From the NCBI GenBank assembly GCA_023213395.1, contig CM041465.1:186565741-186629740 (forward strand): DNA of 64,000 bases, read 5' to 3'. This stretch comes from Cycas panzhihuaensis (taxonomy: Eukaryota; Cycadophyta). The notes below the pieces were generated by a model. That model ran no database searches. It was not told the DNA's origin and worked only from the letters and a program-made list of their open reading frames with translations. This document shows positions 33,334 to 45,899 of this stretch, in pieces (the first letter of the stretch is position 1; each line of letters starts with the position of its first letter). A program made the position numbers and the translations under genes.

Positions 33334-36102
33334 TGTTTCCCAGCTACTAGGAATGGATACAGACATGTCAACTCAGGTAAGCTCAGGTATACTTCTTCCT
33401 TTTCATTGGTGCCATTTTTTTGGAAAGGTTGATAGGAATATTGCTTCATTACATGATTGCTTGTCTCATTTGCATAATCACTTTGTATTTGTTACCTCTT
33501 CATGTTGCTTGTCGTATCGTGAGCCTATGACAACCCAGCGGGACCTACCTTTCTGCAAGGTAGACATCCTCATGGCACTATATGACCCTCTACGCTGTCT
33601 CCACACTATCTTGTGCTTCTTTTGGTTTGTATGACCTATTCATGCCTTAACTTTGAACTCCTAGCGCCTCGTTTTTGGGACCTTTGCCCATTGATGTTCT
33701 ACTTGCCTTTATCCACATGCATTTTGGACTATCTCAACCACCTAGACAAGAGGGCCAGCCCCTCCCAGGCCTTCCACATCACCTCCCAAAGCTCCCGGAA
33801 CCTAGAATTCTGCCATTCTGGATTTTTGGTCTCGTACCACTGTAAACTTAGCAGTACCATGAAGTTTACCACAGTGTGATTCTTGTCAGTTATTTTTTAA
33901 AAACTACCGTGATAATTCTCGTGATTCCTGTGGAATTGCCACGTGGCCTCATATCTACCTTAGCCCTATTCGCACTCTATTCGCTTACTTAGGGCTGAGA
34001 TGGGTATAAGTATCAAAACCCTCTATCATTTTGAGGTCTTCTTAGGTCATTTTTGCTCTCTAACATAACTATTTCTGCTGCAACTCCTGCTCTTCTTCTC
34101 TTTCTGCTACAGGTGTACTTGCAGGCCTATGTTTCCTGCAACTCTAGGCTAGGATTTGCCTGCAACTACTTGCTTCCATTATGGGAAGCCTCCCTCCAAG
34201 TTTTATCAAGCAATTTTGGTGTTGTTCTCCTCCAAATCGCCTAGCAAGTGTCTCCTTCAGCTATCCATTGGAATTTCTCCTATAAACCCTTGCAGGCATC
34301 CTCTCCTCCATTGGTAGTAGGGCCAAACTGATCCTTTATCAGCCCAATAGGTCTTCCCAACCTCTTTTCTCTAGATTTATGGTAAGTTATCTCCATATTG
34401 GACCTATTTCTTACTTTGTTTGCTTGTTTCCTTCAGGTTTAACCGTAGTAAAACTTGTTTCCATTGTGTTTAGCTTGTTGCTCCTAAGTTCTACTTTCCC
34501 TCTACTAGTTTTCTTCAAGGGAGCAGTGAGAGAAGAGTCACAAGGTTGGGTGAAGAGAGTAAGGCAGGGCAACCCCCCTTTTAGTCCTTCTCTCCAAGGG
34601 TGTCCCCTTCCCACCTTTTCTTCTCTTGCCCCATGCACCTCTTAGGATAATTATGAGTGGGTGAGCCCTCAGCCTGTGCTGGATTATCAGCATATGCAGC
34701 CCATTGCTACGTTGATTCCAAGCTTGTGCGCCTCTTATTTGGACCCTCGTAGTGTCCCTTGTATTGTTGGGTATCCCTTGATATCATTGGCAAGGGTTTG
34801 TGCACTGGATTGCTGCCCATAACAGCTATGTGTCTTGTATATTTCCTCTAACGCTTTGTTACTCCTTTCCTTGCACCTCTTGGCTATCCTTAGTTGCCTT
34901 TACCATTATCTTATTGTTCTAGAGAGTTGTGTGGAGAACCCAGCGGAGGGTTAGCCATCCTGAGGCTTCCCTTCACTCCATTTTACTTGACATACATGCT
35001 TGCTTGAGAGAGGATTTTAGAGCTTGTTGTAGTAGTTATTTTTTTCTAACACTCTAACATAAATATCACATGTATACTTGCATATACATAGCTTGTCTTT
35101 TGCAGCCCCTTCTTGGAAGGGATAAGCCCATGCATGTGCAGGTTGGCGTGGTACTCTCGCAAAGGTATACAACATCTGGATCTGGGTAAGATCTGTCATT
35201 TTGTTCTTTGCTTTTTTGCTTTCTTCTATTTCGCTTTCTTTTCACAAAGGGGAAGGTAAGGAAGCCCCCATCGTTCACGTTAAGACTTGGTTACACATCC
35301 GTGGATTGACATAAGGATGTACATTGTGCATGGGTGAGGTCTCCTATCAGCCGCTACACCTTCTAGGTACGTATATCCTTCCTTTAACTCTCGTTTCCTT
35401 TTATTACTTTTGTTTAGGATCTATGTGCTAGTTAAGTAGGTCACATAAAAGTGAAAAGGGGAAACATTATCTTTTATTTGCGCTTGTATACTTGCATATC
35501 ATATACTCAACCTTCATAGGAAAAGGACCTATAGGAAGCTTACTCTTCCCTTTCCTTCTCCTACGAAGCCTAGCTCACCCCCCTTGGTTCATTCTATTTG
35601 ATATCGTTTGCTTGCATGCGTGACACATATTCCCTCTTCCTTTTTTCGCTTACCTCTTGAATTGTTAAAGGAAACTTTGGTTTAGTTGTCTCCTTCCCTT
35701 TCTCTCTCTCTCCTCCTCTCGACCTTATTTTCTCAATCAAATAACCAAGAGAAACTCGGTTGCATCGTAGGTTATCGCCTACCTTGTCCCCATCTATTTC
35801 CCTTCGTCATAGGGAAACCTTTGAGGACTCCTCTCTTCCCCTTCCAGCCATCCAAGGGTGGGAGGATCTTCCTCTCGAGCTTATCTAGGCTACTCTTTCT
35901 GTTTTCCCTCTTCCTCTCCTTGATTGAGGGCCATTTCAAGGTAATTGGGTATCATTTGTAGGTCCCAAACTCACACTCCAGTGCACGGGGCACCCTGCGT
36001 GATACTTAATTTGCTTGTAGGTTTTTGCCCATACCTTCGATATCACCATCGACCATCATCATTCCTACCAAGCTTAGCAATTATCCCGTAGACGTGCATC
36101 CA
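33334..36102 (+). repeat. Element 3 3' LTR
   Basis: 2769 bp, starting TGTTTCCCAGC and ending GTGCATCCA. It shares the end sequences and scattered blocks with the LTRs of elements 1 and 2. A TATA-like GGGTATAAGTATC lies near 33993, at the place of the telo-box/TATA pair of the others; the telo-box itself is degenerate. A decayed inverted repeat with AAACTTAGCAGTACC lies near 33840-33870, resembling the internal palindrome. No credible coding region is present. Confidence 0.85.
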
Positions 36103-36997
36103 ATAACTTTAAGAGGGGATATACATATGCATGCCTAAGTGGTGTGAGGTAGGTGCAAAGGTGGGCCAGACCATGAACAGGCTAAGAGAGTCATCGTAGT
36201 GACAATGTTTTAATAGAACTAATGTCAAGCCATGAACATTTATTGAAGAGGTCAAATTGTAAGATATAAAGGGCAAGTCATTTGATGATATTGAGCATCA
36301 ATAATAGGGCATGCATAGAGTGAAGTTCTTTGATTATTGACCATAGAGAACTAAGGCATTTTCCATGACTAAGGACATGAAAAAATCATCATAAGTGCCC
36401 TTGTCCAAGCTATAGATATGACCATCCTAAGCCTAGGTGAAATCAAAGTGGAAGAATAATACAATGACTAGTAGACTATCATCAAGCACAAATAGAATTT
36501 GTGCTAATAGAGGAGGAGTCAAAGGCACTTAAGAGTTTAGTAGGATGAATAATGGGTTAGCATGAAGAAATAAAGTGCTGATAATAAGGTCAAAGGGAGT
36601 CAAACGACTATAAAACTGAGATAAAGATGCAAATAAGGCATAGGAAATGAATAGCAAATGTAATGAAGATAGTAAGAAATATGAGGTCAAATGGTATTTA
36701 ACAAGTGAAGGGCTAGCATGGGCAATAAATTGGTAATTAGGGCAAAAATCTAGTCCCATGGACTATAAACACTAATAGGAGTTGAGGTAGGTATCTTAGG
36801 GGTGAAAAAGACTCACTTAGAGGGGAAAAGGCCATTAATGTTATGCATCTAATGGTGACAAAATAGGAAGCTAGGCACGATAAGGGCCATTGGCCTAAAT
36901 GGTTAATACAAGGGTATCTAGGATGGCTATGTTAGTGACATGGGTATAAGAAAATAAACAGGGGGTGAGACAACACCCAAACATAGGGGAATGAGCC
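36103..36997 (-). other. 3' spacer of element 4, no recognisable gene
   Basis: Between the element 3 insertion site and the antisense TATA box. Parts (about 36840-36990) resemble 17395-17550 of element 2. I see no open frame with a known domain. Confidence 0.55.
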
Positions 36998-37010
36998 CTA
37001 TATATATGAG
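36998..37010 (+). promoter_or_regulatory. TATA box for the antisense transcript, element 4
   Basis: CTATATATATGAG at the position matching TATATAAG of element 2 (17554) and element 1 (11437-11445). It is retained despite heavy decay around it. Confidence 0.45.
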
Positions 37011-37581
37011 TTGATTAAGAATTTTAAATTCATTTTTACCATCGCTCATAATATTTTTCGAAGAAATGCTCTTTGCTACTTATTTTTCCCTTACCTTCGT
37101 AAGCTTGTTATGGGAGATCTAATCGTTAGATCATCATGCAAGTAGGGTCATTAAGATCACATTGCTACTATGGCCATCATATGTCTAGAACCAATGAGTG
37201 GATGCATTTTTTTGTTAGTATTTTTGGCATTATATCATTATGTATTTTTTGTAGATGATTATATTATGTAGGTGAAATGAGGCCAAACGAGGCCCATTTA
37301 GGGCCTCATTTTGAGTTGGACTAGGACATCTTAGTGCCCTAGTCCTGATGGGTATATTATTAGACCCAAAAAGTATTCTAGATTTTATTTTTTTAGTTTT
37401 AGGTATGGTTTGTTGTGTACCATACTAAAGTTTGTGGTACCACAGGTATTATAATGGTACTATAGATAGTTTCAAGAAAATCTTTTAGTACCACATAAAT
37501 AGTTATGGTACTACAAAGATATTTGTGATACTATAATATATCTATAATATAAACACATAGTTATTCAAAATTTTATATATC

Positions 37582-37588
<7 letters not shown>

Positions 37589-37619
<31 letters not shown>
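37589..37619. repeat. (CA)n microsatellite
   Basis: About 15 CA units in the antisense leader region of element 4. No such tract exists at this place in elements 1 and 2. Confidence 0.95.
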
Positions 37620-37624
<5 letters not shown>

Positions 37625-37796
37625 TTTTAAAACACATATTAAATTTACTTTTGAATTGTCAGTCAATAGTGGGTAGGTTTTAGGTCTTGATTGTTAGATA
37701 TATGACAACAATTATAAGAAGGTTTTAAATTTTTAGACCTTTATTAGTGAAATTTCCCTACCAATCTTCCCTTGGGGGATTCAAAGGGGGAAACAA

Positions 37797-37816
37797 CCCC
37801 CCTTGGCCAAGGGGGG
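37797..37816. repeat. 20-bp perfect palindrome, element 4
   Basis: Six C, TTGGCCAA, six G. Element 2 has an AACCCCCCCCCTTTAGGGGGG run at about 17974-17991 in a comparable place, so a C-run/G-run hairpin is probably an old family feature. Confidence 0.85.
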
Positions 37817-38403
37817 TATAGGGGGGAGTGGAATGCTCCCCACAAGTGGGGATTTGAAGATAGTAGCCCTCAAAGCAAAAGCTAGGGCTTAAAACCTATC
37901 AAATTATAAAGGGAATCTAGGCCATTCATCAAAAAGACCTAGATCTAATGGCTACAATTGACGTGCCTTTCTTATAACCCATTTTAGGGTAATTGTATCA
38001 CATTGTATTTTATTGTATCACATTGTGAGTGGTCGACTATTGGTTGTTGCTATTGTGAAATTTTTGTGGCAACTACATATACAATATTTCATTCCTAACT
38101 AATAAAGATTAATATCTTTCTTATGTGGATGTTTCCCTAGCACTCTATTAGGGTTTTACCACATTAAAATATGTATTCTGGATAATGCATATGCTTGTCT
38201 TATATATGTTAAATAATCTTTGATTTTAGATACTTGCATTTATTACAGTTTTAAATCATTGTTATTATTGCAAAATAGTTAGATCTTGGCAGTTGGTCTT
38301 GGTTATTTAGACCAAGTTTTCTCAACATTGATGGACTAACTTGTGGGACCTTTTTGTATGTGTTTTAGGTCATTATCACAATTGATAATTGTAGAAACAT
38401 AGG

Positions 38404-40099
38404 TATGCCTAAATTAAGGTTGGTCAGGTTAATAATAGCATGATATTGGGAAGTGTTATAGAGATGTGGAGGGATGATGATGTGCTAGTATACGTCAAAT
38501 TAGGCTCTATTAGTGGATATTGTATCCCATTGGAATATGAGGAGGTAGGTTTTCCATTTACCTAATATAAGGGACCTAACTATTATTATTGGTGACATAA
38601 AGAGTATCCTAGGGCTATTAATGAAGGGAGCACCTCCTCTGATAGGGGTTATGCCTAGTACTAAGGATGCCCATTAGGTGGCTACAAGATATTTCTATAG
38701 TATAGGGTATTAGGATTAACAATAAGGACCTATGAGGAAGATCATGATAACAACCATTTCTTAGACAAGAAAGCTTATTATATTTGTGATTCTATTCTAG
38801 ATATTCTAACAATAAAACTATCATGAAGTGCCCAGAGGTTAGATGGGTGATGTTCAGTGATGCAAGGTCAAGTAGAGCTTAGACTGGGTGGCCTTCATAG
38901 TGGCCAACATGTGGGCCCAACTTGATCAGATTTGAGTGAATAAATATATTGGGTTCTCTTATTTCTCTGTCCTATAGTGCTAGTTTTTCAATCACTTTTA
39001 GGGAATAGAATATATCATTGGGGCACAACTAATAGGATCAAGTAGGACCTTGATTCATAGGTGGCCTTCATATTTGAAGAGCTTAGAAGAGCCAGAGTAG
39101 ATCTACCAGCTAGTGGATGTGGAGTTGCTAACCCTTGATAACTGCATGAGGGATCTCTATTAGGGTGTTCACTTAAAAAATAATGAGGAGAGAGATGGAG
39201 GCATGGCAAGGTAGGTAGAAAAGGTCAAAGAGGAGAAGGGAGAGGAAGATAAGGTCATAATAGGAGATGAGGAGGAGGCAAAGGCTACTAAGGATAGGGA
39301 GACACATGATACCAGTATGGAGATCAGGCAGGGAGGAGGCTAGGAGGCAGTACCAATACTAGAGGGTGCACCTCAAAGAGGTATTACCCTTTACTATTTG
39401 ATTTTAGTCTATTGTAGTTACTTCTACTATTCAATTCTATGTTAATTTCTTATGGATTTATTACTAACACATAGACTTATTAATTTGGTAGGAGAGGGTA
39501 TCACGATAAAGCTGATGGGCAGGGTTATTAGGAAGCTTTTTCTCATGGTGTATGTAGAGGGCCAACCTCCCATAGTGGATATGGGGGAGCTAGCATAACA
39601 TATCCCCATATAATAGCATTTACCCATTTATTAAGGGCTAGGGAGATATGGGCTATAGAGGTCTTCAAGCTATGGTTAGACCAAGACTGGATTCAGACCA
39701 AGAGGGGCCTAATCCAAGTAGAGAGGGACTAGTTACATGCCTGGGTGAGGGAGTTAGAGGTACTAAATACAAAGAAAATACCTCCAATTATAGCCACATC
39801 TATATAGATGGCTCTTGACGTGGAGGTATAGATTACCATATATGAGATATAGCTTTAGGATGCTCAGGTAGAGAAGGATTGAATTCATGAGAGGTATGAT
39901 AATCTAGCAGAGTATATAGTGGCCTGCTCTTCAAAGACTCATACCATGATGATAATGTAGTGGTGCTAGAGGGAGGAGGGTCACCTATAGGATGAGGAGA
40001 GTGAGGCCACGATATCACGACATCCAAGGAGTAACTTGTAGGATACTTTAACCCCTACATAGTAGAGGAGATCGTAGTCAGGCAACAACACCCCTTAAG
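38404..40099 (+). pseudogene. Antisense spliced gene, plant-mobile-domain-like, element 4
   Basis: This is the decayed third copy of the opposite-strand gene. The start ATG at 38404 aligns with 18270 of element 2. LLVDIVSHWN..RR and DIKSILGL lie near 38500-38620, and FFNHF near 38980, matching WFFDHF. The 111-nt intron (39381-39491) is followed by exon 2 with LMVYVEGQPPIV near 39540-39575 (YAEGQPPI in element 2). Many stops are present. The end is set by alignment to the TAA near 40099. Persistence of exon-intron structure in a copy this old shows that the gene was already part of the ancestral element. Confidence 0.65.
39381..39491 (+). other. Conserved 111-nt intron of the antisense gene, element 4
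   Basis: Donor AAAGAG|GTATTACCC and acceptor TTAATTTGGTAG|GAGAGG. The length equals that in elements 1 and 2 despite extensive base change. Confidence 0.7.
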
Positions 40100-40242
40100 G
40101 GCATGGGAGGATGGTTGTATTTTGTATTTTATAAAGGAAAGCTAGGCCTCCAGGGGTATGGAGTTTGTATATATGGTTGTACACCCCTGTAAGGATCCTA
40201 GCTTCCTCATGGGATGTAGTATCCCTATCTATATTATACTTC

Positions 40243-40389
<147 letters not shown>

Positions 40390-40756
40390 CCTATGGGGAC
40401 TAATTGATGCCTCACTATACTTTTATATCTCTTGTGTACCTATTATGTAGATATATCTTGTATGTTCCAACATTCTCTTATATGTATATGCTTACTTTTA
40501 AGCATTTTTAACCTAATATTTGTTCTTACACATGGCATTATAGCTTATACACACATATATATGGCATTGTAGCTTACACATACTGTACACATATACAATC
40601 CATATAAAATGATGTCATATATTCATCTGCTAGTTTATACTCATGGAGAAGTCCTATGCCTCTATTATGGGGTTGATTTTGTCATTGGCCAAGAATGATA
40701 GGAGATGGGCCTTGTTGAGGCACCTTCTAAAGAGGTAACAACATCCAATGTGGGGG

Positions 40757-40960
40757 TAGTTTAGGTTCATTTTAGAGTGAGAAAGGGAATGGGAATACCT
40801 TGGTGTTATCCTCCTTTACGAGGGGGATACCTAGCCTCATGAATGGGGGTAGTTTAGGCTCATTTTAGAGTAAGGGTTTGGTAATTTAGGCTCATACTAG
40901 TGCAACATTGGTAATTTAGGCTTATACTAGAGTAAGGTGGCAATTTAGGATCATATTGGA
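40757..40960 (-). repeat. Local tandem iteration of the pol-end spacer, element 4
   Basis: A unit like TTTAGGCTCATTTTAGAGTAAG appears about five times (from 40758, 40850, 40884, 40914 and 40943), with unequal spacing and progressive decay. Elements 1 (~8209-8232) and 2 (~20775-20800) have it once, just past the pol stop. Confidence 0.75.
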
Positions 40961-40999
40961 CCATCGTTTGACTACCCTCTACATTAGAGGGCCACAAGG

Positions 41000-42160
41000 T
41001 CGAGGTCAACTATAGAACCTCTTAATGAATTGCCCATTTATAGACATTTTGAATTTCATGCCTTCTTATGTAGTAATCCAATATGCACCATTATTTAGGA
41101 TTTCAATGACCACGGAAGGCCTACCCATTTAGGGCCAAATTTAGATAAGTGGTTGTATAGATATTCTAGCTTAAGGACTTGGTCCCCAAGGACTAGAGGT
41201 CATGGTCAAAGATGTTTGTCATACATCTTTTAGGATTTAAACTTAGACACAAGGTTATCTTGATATATGATGAGGCATTTTTCATCTAATGCCTCGAGAT
41301 CGAGGAGACAAGCTTAACGTTATCACTCTTCATCCATGAAATCTTTAAGTGAAACTCTTAAGGAATGGATTTTAACTTCGAGGGGTAGCACCACTTTCAA
41401 TCCATAAACTAAGGAGAACAACATCATCCTCGTAGCCATCCTAATGGACGTATGGTAGGCCCATAAGGTTGGGTGAAGTTGGAGGTGCCAATCCCCTTGG
41501 GATTAGGCAATAGTCTTCTTAAGAATGTTGATCAAGGTCTTGATAAAGGCCTCAATTTGCCCGTTAGCCTGAGGGTAATAGGGAGATAAAGTTTTATGAG
41601 AGATTTTAAATTTCTCATAAAGCCCATCAATCTCTTTGTTATAAGAAATGGTCCTATTATTTGTAATAAGGATATTAAGGACTTCAAAGTGATAAATAAT
41701 ATATTGAAAGATGAAAGTGGTGATTGTTTTTCTTGTCATAGAGGATAAAGGGATAGCCTTGGCCTATTTGGTAAAATACTCTATTGCCATTAGAATAAAT
41801 TTATGTTGTGCTGAGGAAGGTGGAGTTATGGCTATAATGAGGTCAAGGCCCCATTGGGAGAATAGCCATGGTGACATTATGGTGTGCAATACCTTAGAAG
41901 GTTGGTGTATAACATCGGCATGCTCTTGGCATTTATGACAATGTTAGGCATATACATGGGCATATTTAAATAATGTTGGCTAGTAGAAGCCCATGCATAA
42001 TATTCATTAGGCCACAGATTATCTCTTGAAGTACCCACCATAAATGCTATCATGGTATTCATGGAAGACTTGGTTAATCAGCTTTAGGTTGATACAATAG
42101 AGAAGAATACCATCAAATGACCTCTTATATAATATGTCCTCTATGAGGAAGTATTATCGA
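41000..42160 (-). pseudogene. pol: Integrase relic, element 4
   Basis: The clearest part is 41739-41503: TFIFQYIIYHFEVLNILITNN, then KFKISHKTLSPYYPQANGQIEAF. The catalytic Asp of ITDNG is Asn, as in element 1; the Glu of QIEAF is kept. The zinc-domain remnant lies near 42080-41930, and a C-terminal stretch reaches toward 41000. Many stops are present. Confidence 0.85.
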
Positions 42161-42329
42161 GTAGAAGCTCTTATACGATGTTTAAATTTATCACTAGCCT
42201 TTGTAGTGTATTTTTGTTGAGTTAAATAACTAACAATGTTATTATATTATTCACTATTGGCCTAGGAGGGTACCCATTGGTATGTTGTAGGGCTAGAATA
42301 GGTTCGTTGAGTAAGGAGTCATCAACTAG

Positions 42330-42760
42330 GACATTTTCCAAATTAGGGATTGGTGCATTTGAAAGTTAATCAACTATAATCATGCCTTTCTTAGATTTAT
42401 TGTTAACAACATTAAGGTTGTATTCTTAAAGGAGAATGTCCCATTTACTTATTCTCCCTATAAAGTTAGACTAGGTTGTTAAATAATACAATGAGTATGA
42501 TTGAATTATAACATGTGTAGTGTTACCAAGGAGGTAATGTCATAACTTCTTCACAACGAACACCAGTACTAAGTATTCCTTATTAGTTAGGGGATAGTTT
42601 AGCTTAGTCACCATAAGGATATGACTTATAAAGTAGAGCCACCATGAGGGTATCACTTATAAACTAGATAGCTCTTCTGAGCTTTAAGTCAACCTCTTAG
42701 GCCAACATGGCACTGATGGATTCATTAGTTTTTGAGGTATATAGGATAAAGGGCTAATCA
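42330..42760 (-). pseudogene. pol: Gypsy-type RNase H relic, element 4
   Basis: It reads ILYTSKTNESISAMLA near 42750-42700, with Ser where the first catalytic Asp is expected, as in elements 1 and 2. Downstream parts near 42560-42370 match the Tat tail but are full of stops. Confidence 0.75.
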
Positions 42761-43740
42761 AATAGAGGGAGGGCTAAAGTAGGGGTTAAAATGAGAGCTT
42801 TCTTAAGCTCTTGAAAGGCCACTTGGGCTTTAGGGGTCCAAATGAATGGGGTCCTTTTTTTAAGCAAGTTGGTTAGCAGTTTAGCATTGATCATAAAATC
42901 TACTAAAAAGCATCGCAAGAAACCTAATCACCCCAAAAATGACTTAATTTGTTGTTTCATCTTAGGGAGTGGTATCTCACCTACAACTTTAACTTTATCT
43001 AGGTCAACCTTGATTCCTTCTTGTGACATGAGGAATCCTAAAATTTTACTAATTGTCACCACAAAGATGTATTTAAGTAGATTTAAGTTGACATGGCATT
43101 TGTAACAACTAGTGAAGATCTTCCTAAGGTCTATAGGATGATTAGCCCTCTTATAAGAGAGGATGATTAGGTCATCCATAAAGACTTCAAGAATCATATT
43201 GATATGGTCATAAGAGATGAACTACATGGCCCTCTAGTAGGTTACCCTAGTGTTCTTTAAGCTAAAAGGCATTGCCTTGTATGCAAACATTCCCCAAGGA
43301 GTAGTAAAGGTTATTTTATAGTAGTCCTCAGGGGATATTTGAATTTGGTTATATTTGGAGAAGCCATCCATTAAGGGAATAACTTTGAACCCTATTGTAC
43401 AATCAATAATTTAGTCGATAAATACTAACAAAAAGTTGTCTTTAGGACATGCATTATTGATACCCCTAAATTCAATGTAAATCCTTATAGTCCCATTCTT
43501 TTTGGTGACTAAGACAATGTTGGAAACCGATTTTGGGTAGTCGATTGAAGTGATGAGGCTAACACTATGTAGATTCTCCACTTCCATCTTAACCATGACT
43601 GATAACTTTAGGTGTAATGGGGATTGATTTTGCTTGATAGGATGGGTACCTGAAATTACTATAAGATTGTGAGTGACAATAATAATGTTGATGCCCTTCA
43701 TGTCAAAATAGTCCCATACAAACACATCACAAAACTCATG
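42761..43740 (-). pseudogene. pol: Reverse transcriptase relic, element 4
   Basis: Segment 43725-43411 covers the N-terminus (LITSIDYPKSVSNIVLVTKKNG, then INNACPKDNF). The first-Asp motif (LMDGFSKYNQIQ) is near 43370, and segment 43197-42928 carries EVFMDDLIILSYKRANHP (catalytic DD) and the thumb. It aligns without large gaps to element 2, so unlike element 1 it kept the N-terminal motifs. Confidence 0.87.
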
Positions 43741-44989
43741 GAATAGTTACATGTACTCCCTAATCTCCTAGGGCAAGCATCCAATGCTAATCTTAATGAT
43801 CCTATCAGTGGCAAGGCCAATGTCCTTGGTTGCTCCTATGCACAAGACATTCCCTTCCTTAAAGTGAAGGGGATATTGGTCAATAGATAAATCAGGGGGT
43901 GGTTATTCTATTAGGCTCAGTTAAGGGGGAGCTAATGGCTAAACACTTCCCAAAGCCAAGCTTGTAGTGTCTAAAAGGTAGATTAGGTGAGGTCCCTACT
44001 AGATGTTCCAACAAAGCCTTGTCATTCTCAAATCAATCTATCCCATGGATAGTCTTATTTATGAGAGGTTACATAGTGTGCAAAGGTGTGACAGGATGAT
44101 AGTAATCTAACATCTAGTCCATGTAATGAGGTGACTCTTTGGATAAATTAGAGTGCACCCTAATGATAGGCCTTCCCTTCATTTAAACTAAAGAATATTG
44201 AGGGGGTTTAGGGTCATATATGATGGACTCATACTGAGAGATGCTAGATTTAGAGTCCCCATCATCATTGTGAGCCAATAGGGATTGATTGGCCCCTATA
44301 GAAGAGTGCTCAAGGGTTGGTTGCTTCCCCATGTACCTAAGAAAATTAATGGTGCATGGTATATAGGGGGGAACCAGAGGAGCATCTAATGCATGATTAG
44401 TTGATCTATCATTTACTCCTAAGGGAGCCTCCCAAAGAAGGTAGCTTAGATCGAAGGGGAAGGATGGTGCCCCCTCATCACATCCTTAGAAGAGGTGGGG
44501 TCCCCCTAATCAAGGTGCCTATTATATGTGATTCAAGGTGAGTGATGAGCCAACCATGCCCTAAGGTAAGGAGACTCCTGCCTTGGTGGAGATAAAGGAG
44601 CTTGCGATGGGGATGATTTTGACATATAAGGATTCAGGCCAAATAAAGGAGGTGTGTTGATTTGCGATGTTTTCCCTGTCATAATATTGATAAAAAAACT
44701 TGTCACAATGACTTATTGTAACCATCATAAAACTCCTTATCACTAAGAATGGATAAATAGTTATAACTCCCAACACCAATAGGAGTAAATCATACTAAGT
44801 TTAGTTAAGGCGAGGGGGAGGGGGAGGGATGATCCCTTTCATAGGATACCTCATCCTTAAAGAACCGTACGACAGATAGGTTACATGAGTCCTTGTCTCC
44901 ATCTGCCACTCTAAAGATCACTTGATATGGTTGGTGGGATGATCAGGTTTGGGCTGGGTCTCAATTGACAACCTTAATTTTCCCTTAGT

Positions 44990-45420
44990 GAGCAAATTTA
45001 AGTTAACGCCGTCATAAAAAGTAAACAACTCCCATTTAGTCAAGCTATGGCTAACCTAATAGGAGGTTGTAATTCACATCGATGTTTAAGACAACAATGT
45101 CCATTTACATTGTCTTGTTTACTCAGAGGAGAGGGAATGTTACCATTCCCAAGGGTGCCTTCTTGCTCCTATCATACCCTTGGCATCTCTAAGGGATAGG
45201 CTTAAGAGCTTTATGCCTAACTTTTTGAGCATACATATAGCCATAGCATTAACCAAGGAATCGTTGTCTACAATGGTCCTCTTCAAGGTAAATTTAGGCA
45301 TTTTCATTATGATTGTAAATAGACAGTGCCAATGGAGCTACCTATCCTTAACTGATAAAAGTTCACATGGATCAAATATGATGAGTGTGGACCCTTGAGG
45401 TGAATAAGTCCCCATAGTGT
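44990..45420 (-). pseudogene. pol: Aspartic protease relic, element 4
   Basis: The active site reads TIVDNDSLVNAMA near 45290-45240: the Asp is kept and the Gly is changed to Asp. A decayed form of the NLLLGHPWLD block is near 45080-45030. It joins gag upstream (around 45900) through a low-complexity linker. Confidence 0.7.
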
Positions 45421-45899
45421 AGATGGGTATATCATTGTATCCTAAGGCCTCTAAAAGAAGGGCTCTCTAATTAGGGCAACTCTTTAGAAGGTATATAGAC
45501 TTCCTCAATTATTGAGAAGGCCTTCCCTTTACTTATGGGTTAGGGGATGGCATGCTTAAAATCATAGTGCCTTGGGCATATAGGCATGGTCTTTGGTACC
45601 ACAGGAATCTCTTTAGAAGATTCTTTATAGATTGTTGTTGTTAAGAGGTAGTGACTTCCCCAATCTCCTTGATGTCTTGAGACCTTATAACATGGCACAC
45701 TTGAGTGGTTTTAAGTAATTGATGATCCTCTTACCCTTATTCTTAGGCTAGGAGGATGCCACTTATTGAGCTATTAGGCTTGAAAGGGATAAGGTATCGG
45801 TAAGTTCTTTATCCTTTGTTTGGTCTAACAGAGGAGGAGGGGGAGGGGCTTCCCTCTTATTCCTCATTCATCTATTTTGTTGTTGTCCTCCTTGATCTT

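Larger units (their letters stand above)
31968..36102 (+). mobile_element. Element 3: 3' end of a Tat-like element, cut by element 1
   Basis: Only the 3' end is in the window: the stretch upstream of aRNH (31968-32488), the aRNH, a polypurine tract and the 3' LTR. The internal part aligns with 11457-12785 of element 1. The 5' portion must lie left of the window beyond element 1. It ends GCATCCA at 36102. The next five bases, ATAAC, would be its target duplication, but the partner is not visible. Confidence 0.87.

Noticed and set aside
37589-37619. Possible regulatory CA tract for the antisense promoter
   Set aside because: It is absent from elements 1 and 2, so it is a private microsatellite expansion.
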